In this document: piece after piece, positions 12,516 through 19,834 of the stretch | How the letters are laid out: each line of letters starts with the position of its first letter | Numbering within the stretch: the first letter of the stretch is position 1 | From: a virus | Virus record (IMG/VR): IMGVR_UViG_3300030451_001009 | Location: 1 to 36,535 of that record | DNA: 36,535 bases | Direction: 5' to 3' (one strand) | Notes under the pieces: model-generated | What the model was told of the DNA's origin: nothing | Seen by the model: only the letters and a program-made list of their open reading frames with translations | Databases searched by the model: none | Program-made: the position numbers and the translations under genes

Positions 12516-13920
12516 GCCAAGAGATTATCAAGTGCCTTTTCTTCAAGCATTTGATTCTGGCATACAATATTCTGTTATATCGTGGCACAGACGAGCTGGC
12601 AAAGATGTGACTTCATTCAACGCTATGATTAAGCGTGCTATTCAAACACCTGGTAACTATTACTACCTATTTCCTACTAGAGCGTGGGCTCAAAGAGCGT
12701 TATGGGATAACATATGTGAGTGGGCTGGTGGTGTTAAGCTTATAGACTTGTTATGTCCTAGCGAAATTGTAAAACGCAAGAACAACTCTGACTTTTTTCT
12801 TGACTTAATCAATGGCAGTAGGATAAAGATTGATGGCACAGACAACTTGAACTTTGTAGGTCAAGGAGGTTCAGGTTATGTATTGTCAGAGTTTTCTCTG
12901 CATAAAGAAGAAGTGTCTGGTTTCCTTGCACCTATATTAACTGAAGGTAATGCGTTTGTAATATTTAATGGCACATTACGAGGAAAATCAAATCATCTAT
13001 GGAGATTATATGACAAAAATAAAGAAAATTCTAACTGGTTTACTCAATGGTATCAACTCGGCGATACAAAAACTGCGTATTGGATTGGTAGCGATATGGA
13101 AATCAATCCAGAACTTGTTGGCAAAATTAGTCCTTATGATAAAAAACCTTATAAAAACATTCAAGAAGACGTAGATTCTGGTATAATATCGTACTCTATG
13201 GCTCGTCAAGAATACTTGAACGAAGCTGTATCACAAGTTGAAAACTCTTATTATGGTCACGAACTTGAAATATTAAAGAATGAAAATCGCTTCGGTAATA
13301 TACAAAATAGTTCTGTACCTGTATTTACTTTTTGGGATCTTGGCACTTCTGACGCTACAGCAATAGTGTTTGCACAAATTGTAGATGGCAAACCTATTAT
13401 AATAGATTTTCACGAGTCTAGTGGTAAGAAGATAGAAGATTACGCTATAATTATAAATAGTAAAGGGTACAAGTATGGTGGTCATTATGCACCACATGAT
13501 GTATCCAAGCGTATGTTGTTTGGTGATTTAATAACAAGAGCTAAAGAAGTAGGTATAGATTTTCGTAGAGTACCAAAAACCAACTCTGTATTACAAGATA
13601 TAGAAATATGTCGTAGAATGTTAAGTAAAGTATACATACACGATAGATGTGAGGACCTTATAGAACATTTAATGCACTATAGAGAAGCACCAAGTGGTAA
13701 ACCAGTACATGATACTCATTCTCACGCAGCCGATGCGTTTAGAACTATGGTTATGGGAATACATTTAAATCTAGTAAATCAATATTTAAGTACAAAAGAA
13801 TCAATAAAGTTACCAAATATGGTAGGGAGGGCAGAAGGATATGTTGACTGGGATGCCAATCCAGAAAGCGAAACTCCATTATGGAGAAGATTTCGAGGAT
13901 CTTCTGGATTATTATCTTGA
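12490..13920 (+). CDS. terL: Terminase large subunit
   Basis: This ATP-driven packaging motor and nuclease is 476 aa, normal for the family. The ATPase has a Walker A variant SWHRRAGKD (31-39), FPTRAWAQRALWDN (61-74), and a Walker B region GYVLSEFS with E134. The C-terminal RNase H-like nuclease has TFWDLGTSDAT (D283), IIDFHESSG (305-313) and HDTHSHAADAF (407-417, D415). The start is internal to the zinc-finger gene and has no obvious strong ribosome-binding site, suggesting coupling. It is the best marker that the window is a tailed-phage genome. Confidence 0.97.
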   Translation: MKLRIPTIEPRDYQVPFLQAFDSGIQYSVISWHRRAGKDVTSFNAMIKRAIQTPGNYYYLFPTRAWAQRALWDNICEWAGGVKLIDLLCPSEIVKRKNNSDFFLDLINGSRIKIDGTDNLNFVGQGGSGYVLSEFSLHKEEVSGFLAPILTEGNAFVIFNGTLRGKSNHLWRLYDKNKENSNWFTQWYQLGDTKTAYWIGSDMEINPELVGKISPYDKKPYKNIQEDVDSGIISYSMARQEYLNEAVSQVENSYYGHELEILKNENRFGNIQNSSVPVFTFWDLGTSDATAIVFAQIVDGKPIIIDFHESSGKKIEDYAIIINSKGYKYGGHYAPHDVSKRMLFGDLITRAKEVGIDFRRVPKTNSVLQDIEICRRMLSKVYIHDRCEDLIEHLMHYREAPSGKPVHDTHSHAADAFRTMVMGIHLNLVNQYLSTKESIKLPNMVGRAEGYVDWDANPESETPLWRRFRGSSGLLS

Positions 13921-14182
13921 AAATGGTGTTGTTATTAGTGATTATTACTGTTTTGTAATGGCTTGTTTAGTAAATAAAGATGACATTATGAATAATAATA
14001 ACTTTGAGCTTGACACTTATAATGCTTGGTATGTACATTACGCAGTAGGGGACATGAAACGTATATACGATTTAGCTCCAGTAGAAACAGAATGGGTTAT
14101 CTTTGAAAGAGGTGAATTTAAACCCATGAAATGTTACAAATATGAAAGATTAAGGAGATTGGTGTATGAGTGGAGGTGGTAG
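13841..14182 (+). CDS. Conserved hypothetical protein after TerL, 113 aa
   Basis: The sequence WYVHYAVGDMKRIYDLAPVETEWVIFERGEF, with the RLRRLVYEW end, resembles a small protein I recall downstream of TerL in other podoviruses, of unknown role. The frame overlaps terL by 80 bases from ATG 13841; an internal ATG at 13853 shortens this slightly. Homology-like content (HYGEDFEDLLDYYLENG) already begins within the overlap, so the overlap appears real. It is acidic-aromatic with no membrane segment. Confidence 0.72.
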   Translation: MLTGMPIQKAKLHYGEDFEDLLDYYLENGVVISDYYCFVMACLVNKDDIMNNNNFELDTYNAWYVHYAVGDMKRIYDLAPVETEWVIFERGEFKPMKCYKYERLRRLVYEWRW

Positions 14183-14672
14183 AGGTAGAAGATTTAACAA
14201 AGCCTATAAACCAGGTTCTGATATAGCAAGAGTTGCTCCAAAAAGAAGAAAAGTCGAAGGAACACTAGTAACTCCAACAATTCAACAAGCACAACTTGCT
14301 AGAAGCAGACGAGGTGCATATAGAACTAGAGGTCAAATGCTTGGAGCTGGTGGGCAAGTATTAGGAGCTGGTCCTATGGAATTAGCTGATATTACAGAAT
14401 CATTAGGTATTGATGAAGCTTTTTCTCCTATGGGTCAAAAAGAATTTGAATCAGTTACTAAATATCAAGGTAATAAAACTTATCAAGATGTATTAACAGC
14501 AAGAAAACCAAGTAGTAAATTTTTTGGTGGTAGTGCAAGAAGAAGATTTAAGAAAAGATTAAGAAATGCAAGAACAGCTGCTGATAGAGCGTATAAAGAT
14601 TATATAGCAAACTATAAACAATCTCAAGCATACAAAGATGCAATGCAAAGACAAAAAGGACAAACAGTTTAA
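14166..14672 (+). CDS. Basic structural-region protein, 168 aa
   Basis: A very good ribosome-binding site (AAGGAG) precedes the ATG. The protein is strongly basic and low in complexity: a glycine/arginine-rich start (MSGGGRGRRFNKAYKPG), a central ARSRRGAYRTRGQMLGAGGQ segment, and a helical, arginine/lysine-rich C-terminus. It lies directly before the portal gene (TAATG overlap). It may be a minor head or DNA-associated protein; no family recognised. Confidence 0.7.
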   Translation: MSGGGRGRRFNKAYKPGSDIARVAPKRRKVEGTLVTPTIQQAQLARSRRGAYRTRGQMLGAGGQVLGAGPMELADITESLGIDEAFSPMGQKEFESVTKYQGNKTYQDVLTARKPSSKFFGGSARRRFKKRLRNARTAADRAYKDYIANYKQSQAYKDAMQRQKGQTV

Positions 14673-16342
14673 TGAACGCAGATGCTTTGATTAGGATGTA
14701 CAAAAGAGAAAAGTCTAGCTCTGAAAGATCAAATTTTGAAGACCTTTATCAATCAGCAGCAGAGTTTTGCAATCCTTCAGCAGATAACATACAAGATCGT
14801 AAGTCAAAAGGACAACGAGATGACAATCAACGAGTAACAGATGTTGGTATAAAAGCAAGACGTATGTTTACTGCTGGTATGATGTCACACTTATTTCCAC
14901 AAGGACAAAACTGGTTACGCATTGTAACACAAGATAGAGAGTTAATGAAGTTAGATAATGTTACTAGAGCCTTAACTTCAGTTACAAAAAAATTTGTAAG
15001 ATGTATAGAAGATTCTAATTTTTATGAAGAAATGGGTCAATGTATAGACCATTGTGGATATATAGGCACAACAGCATTGTATTGCGAACCTTCTAAAAAA
15101 AGAATGTTAAACTTTCGTTCACACTATATAAATCAATTTTATTTTTGTGAAAACTATCTTGGTGAAGTAGATACTGTTATTCGTGAGTTTAAACTAACAG
15201 CAAGACAGGCCATGCAACAGTTTGGAGAAAACTGCACAGAAGAAATACAAAAAATAGCAGAAGATCCAAATCAAAACACAAGAGAATATACATTTGTGCA
15301 TATAGTTATGCCTAGAGAAGGTGCAACACCTGATACAGATGTTAAACAAAATAAAAAAGTTGCTTCATATTATATTGATTTAAAAGCAAAACAAATAATT
15401 TTAGAATCTGGATTTGATGAAATGCCTTATGCAGTAGGTCGTTTTTATAAAACAAACTATGAAAAGTATGGTCGTAGTCCAGCATTAGAAGTATTTACTA
15501 CATTTCCTTTAATTAATAGAATGGAAGTTGCTCGTATTCGTAGTGCTGAAAGAGTATCTAACCCACCTTGGCTCGCACCAAACGATGGTAGTGTAAGAAG
15601 AATATCTAACGATCAAGGGTCTATAATTTATTACAATGCAAGTAATCCATTATCTAAACCAGAACAATTATTACCAGCAGATCAAGTTATGGTAAACGAT
15701 CAAATGATTGAAAAAAAAGAAATGGAAGTAATGGAAGCTTTTTATATTCCACTATTTAATCCATTACATAATAAAAGGAATATGACTGCTTTTGAATCAC
15801 AAGAACGACTTAACTTATCATTACAATTTCTTACTCCAGCAGTAAATCGTATTAATAAATACTTTGTAGTACCTATTTTAGAAAGAGCATTTTCAATATT
15901 ATTTAGAGAAAATATGTTTGAAGAATTAAAAATACAAGAATTAGGTGGCCAATCACTTGAGTTTGATTTAGTTGGTAAAGCTTCTATAGCTTCAAGACAA
16001 ATAGAATTATTTGGTACTATGACTGCTATGCAACAAATTATGCAAATAGCACAATTTAAACCTGACATATTAGATAACATTAATGCTGATGAAACAGCTA
16101 GGTTTATACAAGAAGTAAATATGGTTCCAACTGCATTACAAGCAAGTTTAGATCAAATTGAAGAAATTAGAAGTCAAAGAGCAGAAGCTGCACAACAAGA
16201 GCAAGCTAATAGATCTACTCAAATATTAGGAGATGTATATTCTAAAACTGCTAAAACACCAGAAGAAGGTAGTGGTGCAGCTATAATTGATCAAGTGTTA
16301 GGTGGAGCTGAAAATGAATTACCTATGGAAGATATGGAATAA
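14672..16342 (+). CDS. Portal (T7-like head-tail connector)
   Basis: 556 aa, the usual size for podoviral connectors. Typical features are ERSNFEDLYQSAAEFCNPSA near the start, GIKARRMFTAGMMSHLFPQG (about 60-79), NWLRI, FPLINRMEVARIRSAER, and the FNPLHNKRNMTAFE region followed by helices of the stem and crown. The C-terminus is acidic and glutamine-rich. The protein forms the dodecameric ring at the capsid vertex through which DNA is packaged. Order portal, scaffold, capsid, tail tubular A and B matches T7-type phages. Confidence 0.95.
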   Translation: MNADALIRMYKREKSSSERSNFEDLYQSAAEFCNPSADNIQDRKSKGQRDDNQRVTDVGIKARRMFTAGMMSHLFPQGQNWLRIVTQDRELMKLDNVTRALTSVTKKFVRCIEDSNFYEEMGQCIDHCGYIGTTALYCEPSKKRMLNFRSHYINQFYFCENYLGEVDTVIREFKLTARQAMQQFGENCTEEIQKIAEDPNQNTREYTFVHIVMPREGATPDTDVKQNKKVASYYIDLKAKQIILESGFDEMPYAVGRFYKTNYEKYGRSPALEVFTTFPLINRMEVARIRSAERVSNPPWLAPNDGSVRRISNDQGSIIYYNASNPLSKPEQLLPADQVMVNDQMIEKKEMEVMEAFYIPLFNPLHNKRNMTAFESQERLNLSLQFLTPAVNRINKYFVVPILERAFSILFRENMFEELKIQELGGQSLEFDLVGKASIASRQIELFGTMTAMQQIMQIAQFKPDILDNINADETARFIQEVNMVPTALQASLDQIEEIRSQRAEAAQQEQANRSTQILGDVYSKTAKTPEEGSGAAIIDQVLGGAENELPMEDME

Positions 16343-16345
16343 TAT

Positions 16346-16615
16346 ATGGATATAATAGATAAAGTTACCTATGATTTTGAATGGGATAACGAGAAGGATT
16401 TATCAGAAGAAACCAGAAAAGCTTTTGTAAACCTTTTTGATCCAACAAACAATGACGCATTATTAGTGGCTAAATTTTTAACTAACATTTGTAAATGGCA
16501 AGATATGACAGAATATAATGATCCTGTCATTGAAGCAAAAATGAATGCGTTAAGAAATGTAATAGTTAATATTAAAAATCAAATAAATATGAAACCCATA
16601 GAGGAGGAAGTATGA
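16346..16615 (+). CDS. Small conserved head-region protein, 89 aa
   Basis: It lies between portal and scaffold and ends in an ATGA overlap with the scaffold gene. The segment FVNLFDPTNNDALLVAKFLT and ICKWQDMT resembles small proteins at the same position in related podoviruses (a Bbp19-type protein is possible, from memory). The C-terminal MKPIEEEV provides the GGAGGA ribosome-binding site for the next gene. Function unknown. Confidence 0.72.
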   Translation: MDIIDKVTYDFEWDNEKDLSEETRKAFVNLFDPTNNDALLVAKFLTNICKWQDMTEYNDPVIEAKMNALRNVIVNIKNQINMKPIEEEV

Positions 16616-17481
16616 GTGAAGAAGAAGTAGTAGAGTCTACTGAAGAAGTAGTAGAAGAAGTTGCAGAAGAAACTCCAGTTGAAGAATCATCCACATCATT
16701 TGTTGATAATATGTTGTCACAAATTGACAATGAAGATGTTAAATCTGCTGGCTTTTGGAAAAACCTAGAAGGTAAAGATGCTAATGAAGTTGGACAATAT
16801 ATTAAAGAACTTCAGAGCTTTGCAGGTAAAAAAGGTGATATTCCAAAGTCAGATGCTTCGCAAGAAGAATGGGATGCTTTTTATCAAAAGCTAGGTAGAC
16901 CTGAAAATGTTGAAGGTTATGATTTTGAAGTTGGAGATAACTTTAAAGAAATAGCTGGAGAAGAAACTCCATTTTTTGAAAACGCTGTTGAAGGATTTAA
17001 ACAAAAAGCTTTTGAATTAGGAGCTAGTTCAGAACAAGCAGAAGGTTTAGTTGACTGGTATTTAGAAATGGTTGCTAATAACATTCAAGAAAACAACACA
17101 TCTTTTGATGATTTTAATAAAGAACAAGATCAAGAACTTCGTAGAGAATGGGGTGAAGAATACGATGGTATGTGGAGAGGTATTGAATCTATGTTAGTAA
17201 CAAATGGTATGCCACAAGAAAATTACGATATGTTAAAAGAAGCTGGTATATTTAATGATCCAAATATAGCTGTTGCGTTAGGAAACATAGCAAGTAAATT
17301 TGCAGATGATCCAGAAATAGGTCATCATCAAACTAAAACACTAGCTGGTATTAATGATCAACTGTTTGATGTTGAACAAGAAGTTAAAGAATATCTTAAA
17401 ACAGGAACACCAATACCTACTCATATTAGAGAAAAAATGGATTATTTGTATAAAGAAAAGTTTAAAAGAGAAGAAAAATAA
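16612..17481 (+). CDS. Capsid scaffolding protein
   Basis: 289 aa, very acidic N-terminus with repeated EEVVE motifs, then QEEWDAFYQKLGRPENVEGYDF (residue 86 onward), the characteristic segment of scaffolding proteins in marine and T7-like podoviruses. The C-terminus is helical and basic, as needed to contact the capsid protein. It directly precedes the major capsid gene, has a strong ribosome-binding site (GGAGG), and would be expelled or degraded after head assembly. Confidence 0.88.
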   Translation: MSEEEVVESTEEVVEEVAEETPVEESSTSFVDNMLSQIDNEDVKSAGFWKNLEGKDANEVGQYIKELQSFAGKKGDIPKSDASQEEWDAFYQKLGRPENVEGYDFEVGDNFKEIAGEETPFFENAVEGFKQKAFELGASSEQAEGLVDWYLEMVANNIQENNTSFDDFNKEQDQELRREWGEEYDGMWRGIESMLVTNGMPQENYDMLKEAGIFNDPNIAVALGNIASKFADDPEIGHHQTKTLAGINDQLFDVEQEVKEYLKTGTPIPTHIREKMDYLYKEKFKREEK

Positions 17482-17498
17482 TTTTTTTATAATTTGTC

Positions 17499-17510
17499 TT
17501 GACATATAAT
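17499..17510 (+). promoter_or_regulatory. Possible promoter before capsid leader
   Basis: A perfect TTGACA (17499-17504) is followed immediately by TATAAT (17505-17510). Neither has its partner at normal spacing: 17 bases after TTGACA there is only GTAAGT, and 17 bases before TATAAT there is a T run. Promoter activity is plausible because the high-demand capsid gene follows, but the exact boxes are unclear. Confidence 0.35.
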
Positions 17511-17545
17511 ACCTACATTTAGTAAGTCTTTATAGCAACGAAAGA

Positions 17546-17678
17546 GATAACCTATTTTAGACCTCTGTAAGTTATCGTCAACCCAGACGTAAACTGGCAG
17601 GCAAGACCTCCTTTGGAGATAATCAGAGCCGATTAGTCGTGTAAATTAATTAGCCAATTATTAAAAAGGAGATATAAA
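17546..17678 (+). promoter_or_regulatory. Structured capsid mRNA leader with anti-SD copy
   Basis: This is the untranslated leader before the capsid gene. GATAAC (17546-17551) can pair with GTTATC (17571-17576). ACCTCCTTT (17606-17614) equals the 3' end of bacterial 16S rRNA, and its CTCCTTT is exactly complementary to the capsid Shine-Dalgarno AAAGGAG (17665-17671). The same CTCC can pair locally with GGAG (17615-17618), with a TTT loop. Alternative pairings could switch the ribosome-binding site on or off. The 12-mer ACCTCTGTAAGT (17561-17572) recurs at 36375. Confidence 0.5.
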
Positions 17679-18665
17679 ATGGCTTCAACAAATATTACTA
17701 CTGCATTCGTAAAGCAGTATGGTGCTACTCTTGATCTTCTTACTCAAACTATGGGTGGAAAATTCAAAGGCACTCACCTCGAAGAATCTATCGAAGGTGA
17801 AGAAAAATATTACGATCAGTTAGGATCAGTTATTGCTGACGAGGTTACTTCTCGCTATGCTGATTCTCCTGAAAATGACATATCTCACGACAGACGTAGA
17901 GTTACAGCTACTGCGTATGACGTTGGGTTGATGTTAGATAAGTTCGATAAAGTTCAAATGCTTGTAAATCCTGAATCAGAATATGTTCAGCAACAAGTAA
18001 CTGCACTTATGCGTAAGTATGACATTGAGTTCTTAAAAGGATTATTCGGTACTGCACAAACTGGTAAAACAGGAAGTGGTACTGCTGATCTAGCTGCTGC
18101 TAATAAGATTGCTCATAACAATACTGGCTTAACTATTGATAAGATTGCTGAAGCAAGAGAAATTATGGAAACTAATGGTGTTGATCTTTCTGATCCATTA
18201 AATAAACCATATCTTGCTGTTAGTCCTAAAGCTCTACAAGACTTATTGACTAACACAACTGTTGCTTCTATTGACTTCAATAATATTAAGTCTTTAGTTA
18301 GTGGTGATATGAATACATTCTTTGGATTCGAAATCATCAAGTCCAACCAACTTCCATTTGTAAATGATGCAAATGATGCTGATGGAACAAATCACATTGC
18401 AAATCTTTCTTGGGGTGCATCTGATGATCTTCCTGTTGCTGCAAGTGGTGGATCAACTACTGCTGGTAAGAGAGCTTGTGTTGCTTACACTCGTTCTGCT
18501 GTACGTCAAGTTATGAATCCTGCAATTCAAACAGAGATTAGCAAACGTGACGATAAGAGATTTAACTACTATGCTTACTCTTGCATGAGAACAGGTGCTG
18601 TTCGTATGGAAGAAAAGAAAGTTGTTCAAATCGGTGTTAAAGAATCAGGTGCTGACGCATCATAA
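17679..18665 (+). CDS. Major capsid protein
   Basis: 328 aa, after scaffold and with the best translation signals of the window (AAAAAGGAG). It has the profile of podoviral major capsid proteins: FKGTHLEESIEGEEKYYDQLG, a DRRRVTATAYDVGLMLDKFD strand-helix region, FLKGLFGTAQTG, and a C-terminal SAVRQVMNPAIQTEISKRDD stretch followed by YYAYSCMRTGAVRMEEKKVVQI. These features agree with the HK97-fold capsids of marine podoviruses. Codon use here contains more C and G at third positions than the neighbours, consistent with high expression. Confidence 0.92.
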   Translation: MASTNITTAFVKQYGATLDLLTQTMGGKFKGTHLEESIEGEEKYYDQLGSVIADEVTSRYADSPENDISHDRRRVTATAYDVGLMLDKFDKVQMLVNPESEYVQQQVTALMRKYDIEFLKGLFGTAQTGKTGSGTADLAAANKIAHNNTGLTIDKIAEAREIMETNGVDLSDPLNKPYLAVSPKALQDLLTNTTVASIDFNNIKSLVSGDMNTFFGFEIIKSNQLPFVNDANDADGTNHIANLSWGASDDLPVAASGGSTTAGKRACVAYTRSAVRQVMNPAIQTEISKRDDKRFNYYAYSCMRTGAVRMEEKKVVQIGVKESGADAS

Positions 18666-18678
18666 AGGAGGTAATTAA

Positions 18679-19137
18679 ATGGCAACATTAAATTCTAACG
18701 AGATTACTCGTGTTTATGGCTCAACTACTTCTATTGATGCAACTACAGAGCGAACAGGCGATTATGCTTTCGCTGCTAATGGTGGCTTACAAGTAGCTAA
18801 CTTTTCTTTTACTTCAACTGCTGCTGGTAGTGGAGGAGATGTTATTAACTTAACTTGCCTTCCTAAAGATGCTGTTGTTGTAGGAATAGCTGTTCAGCCA
18901 GGTGCTGGTTTTGGTGGTCATGCAAGCTCTGCTATAACTTTAAAAGTTGATTCAGTAACTGTAGGTTCTGCTCTTACTATTAATACTAGTAGTAGTTCAG
19001 TAACAAATGGTTATTTTTCAGGAAATGGACTTAAAGTTAGTGGTGCAGGTCTTGTTACTATGACACAAAATGCACAAGCTTTTGCTGCTGATATAGCAGT
19101 AGAAGGACAAGTTTTCTATTTTGTTGATGGAAAATAA
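18679..19137 (+). CDS. Capsid decoration-like protein, 152 aa
   Basis: It follows the capsid gene after 13 bases with a perfect AAAGGAGGT ribosome-binding site. The product is small-residue-rich and beta-stranded (many S, T, G, A, V), ending EGQVFYFVDGK, with no cysteine-based motif beyond a single LTCLPKD. Its location and composition suggest a head decoration or minor capsid protein. No family signature is recognised. Confidence 0.65.
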   Translation: MATLNSNEITRVYGSTTSIDATTERTGDYAFAANGGLQVANFSFTSTAAGSGGDVINLTCLPKDAVVVGIAVQPGAGFGGHASSAITLKVDSVTVGSALTINTSSSSVTNGYFSGNGLKVSGAGLVTMTQNAQAFAADIAVEGQVFYFVDGK

Positions 19138-19149
19138 TAAGTAATATCA

Positions 19150-19198
19150 GTAGGCATTTAACTTACCTTCTCGGTTAATGTAAGTCCTACATTTTTTT
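19150..19198 (+). terminator. Terminator/attenuator before tail genes
   Basis: GTAGG (19150-19154) pairs with CCTAC (19186-19190) and ACTTAC (19161-19166) with GTAAGT (19180-19185), leaving a six-base left bulge; seven T follow (19192-19198). An alternative stem can form between 19155-19162 and 19074+100 (19174-19180). The AGGAG site of tail tubular protein A follows the T run directly. It would lower tail-gene expression relative to capsid. Confidence 0.62.
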
Positions 19199-19209
19199 AG
19201 GAGTGAAGT

Positions 19210-19830
19210 ATGGCTTTAAGCAAAATTGATTTATGTAACCAAGCACTTTTAAAAGTAGGTGCAGAAACTATAGCTTCACTTGATATAAACCAAAATGATT
19301 CAGAACCAGTAATACAAAGTGCAAAGCTTTGTAATATTCTTTTTTCACAAGCACTAGAAGAAGTATTAAGGTCCTATAGATGGAATAGTGCTACAAAAAG
19401 AGTACAACTTACACAACTTTCAACAACTCCATCTTTTAAATGGAAGTTTCAATATCAACTACCAAACGACTGTATTAGAGTAGTTAACGCATACGAAACA
19501 ACTGATGCTATTGATGATGGAACAACTTATGTCATAGAAGGAAAAACTCTTTTAACAGATTATAATACAGTATTTCTTTTATATATTTACAACCCAGAAG
19601 ATTTAAGTGTATTAGATCCTTTGTTAAGAAAATGTATTATACAAAATCTAGCAATAAAATTATCTGTTCCTTTACAGTTAGATTTAAAAATGCAAAACAA
19701 TTTAATAGAAGAATATAACACTACTATTCTACCAGAAGCAAGGAGTGTAGATACACTTGAAAATAAATATTGGGATATGGAAGAAAGTAATTTTATAACA
19801 TCAAGATATAATAACTCACCAATAATTTAA
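19210..19830 (+). CDS. Tail tubular protein A (gp11-like)
   Basis: 206 aa, typical length of T7 gp11-like adaptor proteins. The start KIDLCNQALLKVGAETIASL matches the family's N-terminal helix, followed by FSQALEEVLRSYRWNSATKRVQL and FQYQLPNDCIRVVNAY, conserved features of tail tubular A. It forms the ring attached below the portal. The gene follows an AGGAG site after the terminator-like hairpin and lies four bases before tubular protein B. Confidence 0.93.
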   Translation: MALSKIDLCNQALLKVGAETIASLDINQNDSEPVIQSAKLCNILFSQALEEVLRSYRWNSATKRVQLTQLSTTPSFKWKFQYQLPNDCIRVVNAYETTDAIDDGTTYVIEGKTLLTDYNTVFLLYIYNPEDLSVLDPLLRKCIIQNLAIKLSVPLQLDLKMQNNLIEEYNTTILPEARSVDTLENKYWDMEESNFITSRYNNSPII

Positions 19831-19834
19831 TGAC

